Assembly: GCF_001427225.1 (NCBI RefSeq)
Contig: NZ_LMFH01000005.1
Location: 327,045-391,044, forward strand
Origin: Lysobacter sp. Root494
GTDB lineage: Bacteria; Pseudomonadota; Gammaproteobacteria; Xanthomonadales; Xanthomonadaceae
Direction: 5' to 3'
Length of the DNA stretch: 64,000 nt
Below the pieces are notes generated by a model that saw nothing but the letters and a program-made list of their open reading frames with translations, ran no database searches and was not told where the DNA came from. Every line of letters starts with the position of its first letter. Position 1 is the stretch's first letter. Shown in pieces: positions 44,596-56,378 of this stretch. The position numbers and the translations under genes are program-made.

Positions 44596-44969
44596 GGCTT
44601 GCGCCGTTCCGCCGCGCGGGCCTTCGCCCGCGCCAGCGCCGCCGCTGCGGATGAGGGGAGAGCAGGCTTTGGTTCCGTTGTCGTCACGATCGCAAGTGCC
44701 GTACGCGTCGCAGCGCGCTCTTCCGCGCGACGCTGCAAGCGGGCCTGGCGTGCGCGGTAACGCTCGCGTGCGGCGAGTGCAGACAGTCGCGTGTTGCGCG
44801 CAGCCATAAGAGCCGTCGTACATGCGTCGTTGCATGACGCACAAGCGGTGGAAAACAAACCGGCGTCGATCGCGCGATCGATATCGTCTTCAGCGAGCGC
44901 CGCTGCGACGGCATGCGCGTCGGCGCCGTGTATGTCGGTGCAGCCACAGACCGGGCAGACGACGCTCAT
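44592..44969 (-). CDS. Cys-rich protein of unknown function upstream of nth
   Basis: A 125-residue protein without an assigned function. The N-terminal third has two Cys clusters (CPVCGCTDIHGADAH and ACASCNDAC) that could bind zinc. The C-terminal half is a basic Ala/Arg-rich helical region (ARERYRARQARLQRRAEERAATR), possibly nucleic-acid binding. It overlaps nth by ATGA and follows the crotonase gene by 15 bp, so the three form one unit. Confidence 0.7.
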   Translation of the reverse strand: MSVVCPVCGCTDIHGADAHAVAAALAEDDIDRAIDAGLFSTACASCNDACTTALMAARNTRLSALAARERYRARQARLQRRAEERAATRTALAIVTTTEPKPALPSSAAAALARAKARAAERRKP

Positions 44970-44984
44970 GCGAGAAGTTATCCG

Positions 44985-45782
44985 TCATTCGCCCTTGAAC
45001 ACCGGCTTGCGGCGTTCGAGGAAGGCGGCGGTACCCTCGCGCATGTCCTGCGTCGAGAACACGAGGCCGAATTGCGCGGATTCGTATTCGAGGCCTTCTT
45101 CCAGGCCGCATTCGCCTCCGATGTTGATGCAGTCGATCATGCCGCGCAGCGCGAGCGGCGCCGCATTCGCGAGCTGTTCGGCGAGCTTCATCGTTTCGGT
45201 TTCGAGTTCGGCCGCGGGTACCACGCGGTTGACGATGCCCAGTTGCAGCGCACGCGTTGCGTCAATTGGCGCGCCCGTTAGGCACAACTCGAACGTGGCG
45301 GCACGGCCCGCAAGTCTTAGCAGGCGCTGCGTGCCGCCGAAACCGGGAATCAGGCCGAGATTGATTTCGGGCTGGCCGACCTTCGCCGCGTCTGATGCGA
45401 TACGCAGGTGGCAGCACATCGCCAGCTCCAGGCCGCCGCCGAGCGCGAACCCGTTGACCATCGCGATCACGGGCTTCGGCATGCGCTCCACGCGGCGCAT
45501 CATGCGGGTGCCGCGCAGGGAGAAGTCGCGGCCCTGCACGGGCGTCAGGGAATTCATCTCGGCGATATCGGCGCCCGCCACGAAGGCCTTGGTACCTGCG
45601 CCCGTGAGCACGACGACGCGCACCGAGCCGTCCTCTGCGGCTGCATCGAAAGCGGCGTGGAGGGCATCGAGCGTCGCGGCGTTGAGCGCGTTCAGCTTGT
45701 CCGGCCGGTTGACCGTGATGACGAGGATGGCGCCGCGGTGGGCGATGCTGACGGGGCTGGTAGTACCGGTGATTTCGGGCAT
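44985..45782 (-). CDS. Enoyl-CoA hydratase/isomerase (crotonase) family protein
   Basis: A 265-residue crotonase. Oxyanion-hole segments are GTKAFVAGADIAEM and NGFALGGGLELAMCCHLRIASDAAKVGQPEINLGLIPGFGGTQRLLRLAG, and both catalytic-Glu regions (GGGLELAM, GQPEINLG) are present, as in true 2-enoyl-CoA hydratases. The likely reaction is hydration of short-chain trans-2-enoyl-CoA in beta-oxidation. ATG 45782 gives the family length; an upstream in-frame ATG at 45824 is possible. Confidence 0.9.
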   Translation of the reverse strand: MPEITGTTSPVSIAHRGAILVITVNRPDKLNALNAATLDALHAAFDAAAEDGSVRVVVLTGAGTKAFVAGADIAEMNSLTPVQGRDFSLRGTRMMRRVERMPKPVIAMVNGFALGGGLELAMCCHLRIASDAAKVGQPEINLGLIPGFGGTQRLLRLAGRAATFELCLTGAPIDATRALQLGIVNRVVPAAELETETMKLAEQLANAAPLALRGMIDCINIGGECGLEEGLEYESAQFGLVFSTQDMREGTAAFLERRKPVFKGE

Positions 45783-45959
45783 GTCCGTGGAAGGTTCCGC
45801 CCGCACGGAACTCCGCGCGGGCATTCGGGTCAGAGGGGAGGCGTCAGTGGCGGTTAAGCGCTGCCGCCGTTATCCTAGCGCGCCCTCCCGGTCAACCGGC
45901 CAGGGCCAGTTTGCCGGGCGGCGTAAGCCGCCTTCTTTTCATAATGAGGTCTTCAACGA

Positions 45960-46643
45960 ATGAAGTTGCGTCTGATTGCTGCCGCCGCCGCGGCTCTGCT
46001 CCTCGCTGGCAACGCTGTCGCGCAGGATACTTCGACCGAGGGTGGCAAGCTGAGCTATGCGCTGGGCTATGACCTGGGCCGCAACGCCGCCGAAAGCGGT
46101 GAAAAGGTCGATGTGAACACCATCATCAAGGGCCTGCAGGACGGTTACGGCAAGAAGCAGCCGTCGGTCCCGGTCGACCAGCTGCGCACGGCCGTGCAGA
46201 ACATGCAGAAGCGCCAGACGGACAAGGCCAAGGCCGAGTGGGACAAGGCCGCCGCCGCCAACAAGACCAAGAGCGACACCTTCGTCGCGCAGAACAAGAC
46301 CAAGGCCGGCGTGAAGAGCCTGCCGTCCGGCGTGCAGTATCGCGTGATCGAAACCGGCACCGGCGCCAAGCCAACCCAGGCCAACACAGTGCAGCTCGAA
46401 GTTGCCGGCCCGTTCCCGTGGGGCGAACGTCCGCAGCAGGCCCGTCCGGCTGCGCAGGTCCCAGGCATCAAGGTCAGCGAGATCGAGATCCCGGCGATGC
46501 GCGAAGTGCTGCAGCAGATGCCGGCCGGTTCCAAGTGGGAAGTCACGCTGCCCGCCGCGAACTACATGGGCAACGATCCGCGCAGCCAGTTCCCGCCGAA
46601 CGTCGCGGTGCAGTTCGAAATCAAGCTGGTCAGCGTGAAGTGA
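45960..46643 (+). CDS. FKBP N-terminal-domain periplasmic protein with degenerate FKBP core
   Basis: A 227-residue exported protein. The signal peptide (RLIAAAAAALLLAGNAVA) is followed by an FKBP_N dimerisation domain (GGKLSYALGYDLGRNAAESGEKVDVNTIIKGLQDGYG) and a long Lys/Ala helix, as in FkpA and Mip. The C-terminal part keeps LPSGVQYRVIETGTGAKPT and MPAGSKWEVTLPAANYMGND but lacks the usual VHYTGxLxDGxxFDSS segment. Chaperone activity is more likely than proline isomerase activity (inference). Confidence 0.85.
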   Translation: MKLRLIAAAAAALLLAGNAVAQDTSTEGGKLSYALGYDLGRNAAESGEKVDVNTIIKGLQDGYGKKQPSVPVDQLRTAVQNMQKRQTDKAKAEWDKAAAANKTKSDTFVAQNKTKAGVKSLPSGVQYRVIETGTGAKPTQANTVQLEVAGPFPWGERPQQARPAAQVPGIKVSEIEIPAMREVLQQMPAGSKWEVTLPAANYMGNDPRSQFPPNVAVQFEIKLVSVK

Positions 46644-46651
46644 CGATTTGG

Positions 46652-46680
46652 CCCGTGTGCGCATAAGCGCACACGGCTTT
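46652..46680 (+). terminator. Intrinsic terminator of the FKBP-type gene
   Basis: CGTGTGCGC and GCGCACACG form a 9-bp stem with loop ATAA, followed by GCTTT. The T-run is short. Confidence 0.6.
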
Positions 46681-46793
46681 CCCAAATCGTCATCCCCGCG
46701 AAGCGCTTCGCCACAGCCGAAGGCTGGTCAGGCTGGGATCCAGCGACTCTTGCTCTTCACGCATTCGCTGGAAATGAAGACTGCTTTCACCCA

Positions 46794-46817
46794 TTGCGCC
46801 GGCCCCAAGCCGGCGCA
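46794..46817. other. Hairpin in the FKBP-DUF1289 gap
   Basis: TTGCGCCGG and CCGGCGCAA form a perfect 9-bp stem. The preceding 46685-46760 contains fragments resembling the GTCATCCCCGCGAAGCG repeats. TAAACT at 46846-46851 is a -10 candidate for the next gene. Confidence 0.5.
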
Positions 46818-46860
46818 ATGCGTTTCGGCATCAACAAAACCTCCGTAAACTCGCTCCTCG

Positions 46861-47046
46861 ATGACGACCTACTTCCGCGCCGTGCTCAGTCCCTGCATCG
46901 GTGTCTGCTCTCTTGCCGATGATGGCCTCTGCGATGGTTGCCATCGCACGGGCGCCGAAATCGCGCGCTGGCCGCAGATGAACGACGACGAGCGCCTGCA
47001 CCTGATGGAATCCGTCCTGCCGGAGCGGGAGTTGCGACGCGGGTGA
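46861..47046 (+). CDS. DUF1289 family protein
   Basis: A 61-residue protein with the complete DUF1289 pattern SPCIGVCSLADDGLCDGCHRTGAEIARW, whose four Cys residues probably bind a metal. Function is unknown. Its stop overlaps the GTG of the Nudix gene by 4 bp. Confidence 0.88.
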   Translation: MTTYFRAVLSPCIGVCSLADDGLCDGCHRTGAEIARWPQMNDDERLHLMESVLPERELRRG

Positions 47047-47666
47047 ACGATCCGGTCTTTCCGCTCGCGCGCATCACCGCGGCATTGCATCCACTCGAGC
47101 TTGCGCCCGCCGGCGACGGCTGGAACCACGAAGAGATCGTCGATCTCCTGCCGGATGGCCATGTGCTGGTCGAAGCCGCCGTACTTGTTGGCCTGGTCCC
47201 TCGTCCGAAGGGCACGCAGGTGCTGCTGACGCGGCGCACCGACGCGTTGCGCCACCATGCCGGGCAGGTGAGCTTCCCCGGTGGTCGCATCGAACCCGAA
47301 GATGCCGACGCCGTCGCCGCCGCCCGGCGCGAAACCTTCGAGGAAGTCGGCATCGCGCCTTCGCAGATCACCCCACTCGGCTACCTCGATGTCTTCACCA
47401 CGATCACCGGCTTCCGTGTGCTGCCCGTCGTGGCCATGATCGACAGCGACTACGCTGCGCAGCCCGATCCGGACGAAGTCGCCGACGTATTCGAAGTGCC
47501 GCTGGATTTCCTCCTCGAGCCCGCCAACCTCGCCAGCCTGTCGCTGGAGCACCGCGGCCGCGCCCGGCAGGTCTGGGAATTCAGCTATCCCGGCCAGCGC
47601 ATCTGGGGCGTAACGGCGGCGATCCTGTTGAACCTGCGCGAACGGCTGGCCGCCACCTATCCGTAA
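47043..47666 (+). CDS. CoA pyrophosphatase (NudL-type Nudix hydrolase)
   Basis: A 207-residue Nudix enzyme. The CoA-pyrophosphatase signature LLTRRTDALRHHAGQVSFPGGR precedes the Nudix box GGRIEPEDADAVAAARRETFEEVGI, where the metal-binding REtfEE is intact. It should split CoA or oxidised CoA into 3',5'-ADP and phosphopantetheine. The GTG start is inferred from the GTGA overlap with the DUF1289 stop. Confidence 0.9.
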   Translation: MNDPVFPLARITAALHPLELAPAGDGWNHEEIVDLLPDGHVLVEAAVLVGLVPRPKGTQVLLTRRTDALRHHAGQVSFPGGRIEPEDADAVAAARRETFEEVGIAPSQITPLGYLDVFTTITGFRVLPVVAMIDSDYAAQPDPDEVADVFEVPLDFLLEPANLASLSLEHRGRARQVWEFSYPGQRIWGVTAAILLNLRERLAATYP

Positions 47667-47694
47667 GGGCGTAACTGGCATAAGAACGGGCGCC

Positions 47695-47700
47695 TACAAT
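47695..47700 (+). promoter_or_regulatory. Candidate -10 box of the sulfurtransferase gene
   Basis: TACAAT lies 28 nt before the ATG, and AAAGGAG sits 5 nt before the ATG. A clear -35 was not found. Confidence 0.45.
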
Positions 47701-47728
47701 CCTGATCCGTGCACCGAAAGGAGTTGCT

Positions 47729-48574
47729 ATGGGCTGGACCACGCTCGTACCCCCCGAAACATTGGCCGTGGCATTGCAGCGGCCCGACCTGGTCATCGTG
47801 GATTGCCGGTTTTCGTCGTCCAGTCCTGGCGCCGGCGAATTCGCCTATGAGCATTCGCACCTGCCGGGCGCGGTTTACGCGCACCTGGAGCGCGACCTTT
47901 CCGACATGAGCCGACGAGGGCAAGGCGATGGCCGTCATCCCTGGCCCGATGCAGAGACTTTCACTGCGAAGCTGGGGCAGTGGGGCATCCTGCCGCACCA
48001 CCAGATCGTGGCGTACGACGATGCCGATGGATCGATGGCAGCGCGTTTCTGGTTCCTGATGCGTGCGCTCGGCCATGAGAAGGTTGCCGTCCTCGATGGT
48101 GGGCTCACGCGTTGGCAGGGCATGCGCCTGCCCACGAACTCCGACACGGTCCGGCGCCGTGCGACGACATACAGCGGGACCTTCGATGCTTCACGCCTGC
48201 TCGACGCGAACCAGGTACAGGAGCGGCTCGCCGCGGGCGACCTGCTGGCCGACGCTCGTCCCGCAGATCGGTTCCGCGGCGAAAACGACCTCATGGACCG
48301 TGTGCACGGCCACGTGCCCGGCGCCGTGAACCGGCCTTACGCAGAGAACATGCAGGACGGCCGCTTCAAGTCGCCCGGGCAACTGGCCGCCGAGTTCCGC
48401 GCCTTGCTGGACGGACGATCGCCCGAGCAGGCGATCATGATGTGCGGATCGGGAGTTACCGCCTGTCACAACCTGCTCGCGATGGAACGCGCCGGCCTGA
48501 GCGGTGCAAAGCTGTATACCGGTTCGTGGAGTGGCTGGATCGAGGACCCGTCCCGGCCGATAGCGCAAGGTTGA
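47729..48574 (+). CDS. Two-domain sulfurtransferase (rhodanese/3-mercaptopyruvate type)
   Basis: A 281-residue tandem rhodanese. The inactive N-terminal module includes VIVDCRF and LPGAVYAHLERDLS. The active module has LADARPADRFRG and the active-site loop CGSGVTA with Cys239. A CGSGVTA loop resembles 3-mercaptopyruvate sulfurtransferases more than thiosulfate-specific rhodaneses. AAAGGAG lies 5 nt before the ATG. Confidence 0.93.
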   Translation: MGWTTLVPPETLAVALQRPDLVIVDCRFSSSSPGAGEFAYEHSHLPGAVYAHLERDLSDMSRRGQGDGRHPWPDAETFTAKLGQWGILPHHQIVAYDDADGSMAARFWFLMRALGHEKVAVLDGGLTRWQGMRLPTNSDTVRRRATTYSGTFDASRLLDANQVQERLAAGDLLADARPADRFRGENDLMDRVHGHVPGAVNRPYAENMQDGRFKSPGQLAAEFRALLDGRSPEQAIMMCGSGVTACHNLLAMERAGLSGAKLYTGSWSGWIEDPSRPIAQG

Positions 48575-48608
48575 TGCAGGCGCCGGAGTGATCCGACACC
48601 GGCGCGCG

Positions 48609-49382
48609 TTACTTGCCGAGCCGCGCCACCAGCGCCTTCAGGCCAGCCTGCGTATCGGGCTCGGTCCATGCATTGATGAAGTGGTCGAGCTGGATGCTCT
48701 GCGGCGACAGCGCCGCCACGACGTCCGCACGCGAGATCTCGCGCGTCGCAAGCACCGGCTTGCGTGGCAATGCAAGAAGGGATCGCAGCCATGCAACGGA
48801 ACGCGCGACGACCTGGTCAGCTGTAACGAGTTCATCGACGAGCCCGATGGCGAGCGCGTTGTCCGTGTCGACCAGTTCGCCGGTCGCGAGCAGCACGCCG
48901 GCGCGATGTTTCCCAACCGTGCGCTCCATCAGGTGCTGGATACCAGCAGGTGCGACCAGGCCAACCTGGGTTTCATTCAGGCCAAGGCGAAATGGACGCG
49001 TGGGATCTTCCGATTTCGCCATCACGCGATAGTCGCAGCACAGTGCGAGTACGCAGCCACCGGCGGGCGCGTGTCCGGTGATCGCCGCGACGACGGGTAC
49101 CGGCGATCCGGCGAGCGCACGCGCGGCGTCGAAGAATGCGCCCCATGCGGCGCGCAGGGCCGTCCGGTCATTGGCCAGCGACAGCAGGTGCGGGACATCG
49201 AGCCCGGCGGAGAACACCTTCTCGTTGCCGGAAAGCACCAGTCCGGTCGCGCCGCCCGCTACGGCTCCGGCAATGGCGTTCTGCAGCGCATTGCACAACG
49301 CGGGATCCAGTGCGTTGACAGGTGCGCGCGCGAGGCGGAGTTCGACGATGTCGCCGTCGTGGCGAAGGGTCTCGATGGCCAT
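48609..49382 (-). CDS. Crotonase-fold enoyl-CoA hydratase/isomerase family protein
   Basis: A 257-residue crotonase-fold protein. Oxyanion-hole segments are NEKVFSAGLDVPHL and TGHAPAGGCVLALCCDYRVMA. The position of the first catalytic Glu in hydratases (GGGLEL) is Cys here (GGCVLA), while GLNETQVGL keeps an acidic residue. This pattern fits enoyl-CoA isomerase-like members better than hydratases. It is divergent from the PCu(A)C gene with a 38-bp gap. Confidence 0.85.
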   Translation of the reverse strand: MAIETLRHDGDIVELRLARAPVNALDPALCNALQNAIAGAVAGGATGLVLSGNEKVFSAGLDVPHLLSLANDRTALRAAWGAFFDAARALAGSPVPVVAAITGHAPAGGCVLALCCDYRVMAKSEDPTRPFRLGLNETQVGLVAPAGIQHLMERTVGKHRAGVLLATGELVDTDNALAIGLVDELVTADQVVARSVAWLRSLLALPRKPVLATREISRADVVAALSPQSIQLDHFINAWTEPDTQAGLKALVARLGK

Positions 49383-49408
49383 GTTGAAGGCATCCGGAAG
49401 GCAGCCGG

Positions 49409-49414
49409 TATCAT
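49409..49414 (+). promoter_or_regulatory. Candidate -10 box of the PCu(A)C gene (leaderless)
   Basis: TATCAT ends 6 nt before the ATG; TTGAAG lies 19 bp further upstream as a possible -35. No SD is visible. Confidence 0.4.
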
Positions 49415-49420
49415 AGGCGC

Positions 49421-49858
49421 ATGAACCTCTTCCGAGCCTGCGCCTTCGCGCTTTGCCTCCTCTTCGTGCTTCCGGCCTGCGCGCGCGAATGCACGCCGCA
49501 GGTGCGTGATGGCTGGATCCGCCTGACCCCCGTGAAGATGCCGATGATGGCCGGCTTCGGCCGCATCGAGAATCGCTGCCCTACGCCGGTGACGATCACC
49601 GGCGTACGCAGCCCGGCATTCGGTGACGTGTCCTTGCACGAAACGCGGATCGTCGACGGCGTCAGCCGCATGCGCGCGTTGCCGGAGCTGCGCATCGTTC
49701 CCGAGGGCGCCGCCGTGCTGAAGCCGGGTGGGATGCACCTGATGCTGATGCAGCCGCATGCGCCGCTGAAGGAAGGCAGCCGCGTCGTGGTCGAGTTCAC
49801 GCTGAAGGACGGCGGCGTGCTGCGTGGTGAGCTGGAAGTGCGCAAGCCCGCGCCCTGA
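49421..49858 (+). CDS. Periplasmic copper chaperone PCu(A)C
   Basis: A 145-residue cupredoxin-like protein. The N-terminal segment ACAFALCLLFVLPAC is a signal peptide, and LPAC may be a lipobox. The copper site follows the family pattern H-x10-M-x21-H-x-M exactly: His73, Met84, His106 and Met108. PCu(A)C delivers Cu(I) to cytochrome c oxidase. In many genomes it is near senC or a TonB receptor; here it stands alone. Confidence 0.93.
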   Translation: MNLFRACAFALCLLFVLPACARECTPQVRDGWIRLTPVKMPMMAGFGRIENRCPTPVTITGVRSPAFGDVSLHETRIVDGVSRMRALPELRIVPEGAAVLKPGGMHLMLMQPHAPLKEGSRVVVEFTLKDGGVLRGELEVRKPAP

Positions 49859-49927
49859 GCCGTAGCGCCGTCGTCCGGTACGCCCCACGCAGGGAAACGC
49901 GTCGAGCGCGCCCGGCGTTGCAAGCGA

Positions 49928-50343
49928 TTATTGCGGCATCATCGCGTCGCGCACCGCTTCCGGCAATGCAATCGGCCGGCCGCTCGAACGGTCGATCCAC
50001 ACCACGACGACATTGCCGTCGCAATACAACGTCGCGCCTTCCTCCGACATGATCCGGTGCCCGATCGTCACGCTGCTGTTGCCGATGCGCTCGGCAAACA
50101 GCTCGACAACGACGTCGGCCGGATAGGGAATCGGCATCCGGTAGTTGAGCTGCACGGCAGCGAGCAGCGGCGCCATCGCATCCGTCACCCATTCGCCGCC
50201 CCAGCTGGCAAACCAGCGGATGCGCGCTTCCTCGAGATAAGTGAGGAAGTTGGAATTGTTGACGTGGTTGAACGCATCCAGGTCGCGCCAGCGCAGCGCG
50301 ACCGGCATGCGGAAAAGGACAGCGTGCGGAGCGGCTTGCTGGC

Positions 50344-50347
<4 letters not shown>
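49928..50347 (-). CDS. Hotdog-fold acyl-CoA thioesterase (YbgC/FadM-like)
   Basis: A 139-residue 4HBT-family protein. The core [29 protein letters not shown] has the catalytic Asp and the HVNN turn. The substrate acyl-CoA is unknown. Its ATG overlaps the uvrA stop by 4 bp, so it is translated from the uvrA message. Confidence 0.9.
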
Positions 50348-53238
<2,891 letters not shown>

Positions 53239-54066
53239 TGAGAGTGGAGATCCGGGGGCGAACAGGGGAGCGTAGCGAGCGGATGAAGTTGGGGCAAATA
53301 GCCGCGATACCAGTCTCGGATGGCGGCGTCGCAAGCGGTGCGACGAGGTGCGTTCAGCTGCAAGGAAAACAGGCCGCCCCAGCTTGTGATTCATCAGCAG
53401 TCGCGGGGGTTCATGACGGTCACTTGGATAACGGCACGTGGCCGTCCGCGGTGTTGTTGGCCACGCTTGTCCCGACATAGACCTGCCGGTCAGTACCCCG
53501 GCTTCTGGCTGGTGGCGCCGTTGCCAGTGTTGTCGGAATGGCCGCCGATCTCGCCCGAACAGGAACGCGGCGATCGGCAGTTCGGTGATTACCAGCCATA
53601 CCAGCATCCTGCCGATCTCGCCCGAGGCCTCGCCGGTCCGGTTCAGGCAACGTCCCGACGCCACTCCCGACGGGTTGCGGCACCGGCCAGTCATCAGCCC
53701 TGTTCGTTCCGGTGCCTGGTCACCGCGTTCAGCGCCGATGACTGCCGCCGAGTCGCCCAGGTCGCCGGACCCCGTGGAAAACAGTCTCCTTACTGAGCAC
53801 TGGGCCCCGGCTTTTGCCGGAAGCGATGGAGCTGAGACAGAAAACGAACCGCTGCGGCCAGCCTGCAGGATCGAGGCAGATCGAGCTTTGTCTCCCCGGG
53901 CCGAGCGCGCTTTTCCAGCTGCTTCTGCACCCTAGGCGGCATGGCCGGCCTGGTTCGTTCAGCTGGCAACGGATATTGCCCTAACTCGCTGATCCCTATA
54001 GAATTCCGCTTCTGTCCGCCTCAGGCGCGGCAGGGTCGACCAAAATAACTACAGAGGAATCTGGTC
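53239..54066. other. 828-bp gap between uvrA and rplU without a confident gene
   Basis: No frame has convincing protein character. One 15-bp direct repeat (GCCGATCTCGCCCGA) occurs at 53544 and 53611, with an inverted arm between them (GATCGGCAG at about 53571 with CTGCCGATC at 53609). A minus-strand segment around 53600 reads [20 protein letters not shown], which looks like a membrane helix and could be a gene remnant. The last 100 bp hold the rplU promoter. Confidence 0.5.
53976..54002 (+). promoter_or_regulatory. Sigma70-type promoter of rplU-rpmA
   Basis: TTGCCC (53976-53981) and TATAGA (53997-54002) are 15 bp apart. The leader of about 57 nt ends in GAGGAATCTGGTC before the ATG. Confidence 0.55.
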
Positions 54067-54378
54067 ATGTCGTACGCAGTTGTACTCACCGGCGGTAAGC
54101 AATACCGCGTCATGCAGGGCGAGACGCTCCGCGTCGAACTGCTCGAAGCCGAAGCCGGCAGCGAGATCAAGCTCGACAACGTGCTGATGATCGGCGATGG
54201 CGAAACCATCAAGATCGGCGACGCGCTCAAGGGCGCCAGCGTCAGCGCGAAGGTCATCGGCCACGGCCGCGCCGACAAGGTGCGCATCGTGAAGTTCCGT
54301 CGCCGCAAGCACCACCGCAAGCAGATGGGTCACCGTCAGCACTACACCGAAATCGAAATCACCGGCATTGCCGGCTAA
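54067..54378 (+). CDS. rplU: 50S ribosomal protein L21
   Basis: A 103-residue L21 of normal length. [34 protein letters not shown] and the C-terminal [21 protein letters not shown] are diagnostic. GAGGAA lies about 8 nt before the ATG. It is followed by rpmA after 15 bp. Confidence 0.98.
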   Translation: MSYAVVLTGGKQYRVMQGETLRVELLEAEAGSEIKLDNVLMIGDGETIKIGDALKGASVSAKVIGHGRADKVRIVKFRRRKHHRKQMGHRQHYTEIEITGIAG

Positions 54379-54393
54379 GCAGGAGAAGCAGCC

Positions 54394-54654
54394 ATGGCAC
54401 ACAAAAAAGGCGTAGGTTCCTCGCGCAACGGCCGCGACTCCAACCCGAAGTACCTGGGCGTCAAGATCTACGGCGGCCAGTCCATCGAAGCCGGCAATAT
54501 CATCGTGCGTCAGCGCGGTACCAACTTCCATCCGGGTTCGGGCGTTGGCCTGGGTCGCGACCACACGCTGTTCGCGCTGGTCGATGGCAAGGTCGAGTTC
54601 TCGGTCAAGGGCCTGAAGAAGCGTCGCACCGTCAGCGTCGTCGCCGCCGAGTAA
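54394..54654 (+). CDS. rpmA: 50S ribosomal protein L27
   Basis: An 86-residue L27. [29 protein letters not shown] begins with the flexible tail that reaches the peptidyl-transferase centre. AGGAG is close upstream of the ATG. Confidence 0.98.
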   Translation: MAHKKGVGSSRNGRDSNPKYLGVKIYGGQSIEAGNIIVRQRGTNFHPGSGVGLGRDHTLFALVDGKVEFSVKGLKKRRTVSVVAAE

Positions 54655-54677
54655 TCGAGCGACGCATCGCTGTCCCG

Positions 54678-54708
54678 CGAAGCCCCGCTCAGGCGGGGCT
54701 TCGTATTT
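54678..54708 (+). terminator. Intrinsic terminator of rplU-rpmA
   Basis: A perfect 11-bp stem CGAAGCCCCGC / GCGGGGCTTCG with loop TCAG is followed by TATTT. The T-run is weak, so partial read-through into obgE is possible. Confidence 0.75.
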
Positions 54709-54773
54709 CCGCGGTCTGCAAAATCAGTCCGCTCACGTGGCCGCTTCATTGTGAAGCGTGCTGCCTTCCGATC

Positions 54774-55883
<1,110 letters not shown>

Positions 55884-55905
55884 GTTGGCGGCTTTCGACG
55901 GCAAC

Positions 55906-55935
55906 AAAAAAGCCCCGCTCATGGCGGGGCTTTTT
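55906..55935. terminator. Bidirectional terminator between obgE and rpsT
   Basis: A stem AAAGCCCCGC / GCGGGGCTTT with loop TCATG is flanked by an A-run and a T-run, so it serves both convergent genes. Confidence 0.9.
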
Positions 55936-55974
55936 CAGCAGGCGCTGTTCGCGCCTGCAATGAACGCACTTGCC

Positions 55975-56244
55975 TCAGGCAGCAGCCAGCGCCTTGATGC
56001 GAGCGGTCAGGCGGCTCTTGTGGCGAGCGGCCTTGTTCTTGTGGATGAGGCCACGCGAGCTGAAACGATCGAGAATCGGCTGGGCAACGTCGAAGGCGGC
56101 CTTGGCGCCAGTGGCGTCGTTGGCATCGAGTGCCTTGAGGACCTTCTTGACGGCGGTGCGGAGCATCGAACGCTGAGCGGCGTTGCGGGCATTGCGCACG
56201 ACGGTCTGCTTGGCGCGCTTCTTGGCGGACTTGATATTGGCCAC
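55975..56244 (-). CDS. rpsT: 30S ribosomal protein S20
   Basis: An 89-residue basic helical protein. [35 protein letters not shown] and [22 protein letters not shown] are diagnostic. It is divergent from murJ and has its own strong promoter. Confidence 0.98.
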   Translation of the reverse strand: MANIKSAKKRAKQTVVRNARNAAQRSMLRTAVKKVLKALDANDATGAKAAFDVAQPILDRFSSRGLIHKNKAARHKSRLTARIKALAAA

Positions 56245-56298
56245 GACAGGGAATCCTGGAAACTGGTGTTGAAGGGTTTTGGGAAAATCAGACAGAAA

Positions 56299-56327
56299 AT
56301 TATGGGTGATTCAGTAGCTTGCGTCAA
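56299..56327 (-). promoter_or_regulatory. Strong sigma70-type promoter of rpsT
   Basis: On the minus strand TTGACG (56322-56327) and CATAAT (56299-56304) are separated by exactly 17 bp. The leader is about 48 nt. Confidence 0.75.
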
Positions 56328-56378
56328 CAACCCACGTGTTCCCGCCCGATTGTTCCTTCAGGCAGCCCGGGGGCGCGC

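Noticed and set aside
46685-46760. A possible further full copy of the GTCATTCCCGC palindrome after the FKBP-type gene.
   Set aside because: Only fragments match; arms do not pair over a useful length, so no repeat feature was called.
53239-53694. A 152-residue N-terminal extension of uvrA.
   Set aside because: UvrA proteins begin at [16 protein letters not shown]; the extension is Pro/Arg-rich and lacks conservation-like character.
53438-53935. A plus-strand frame of 165 codons in the uvrA-rplU gap.
   Set aside because: It has Arg/Pro/Ser-rich composition, no SD, no domain, and codon use unlike the neighbouring genes.
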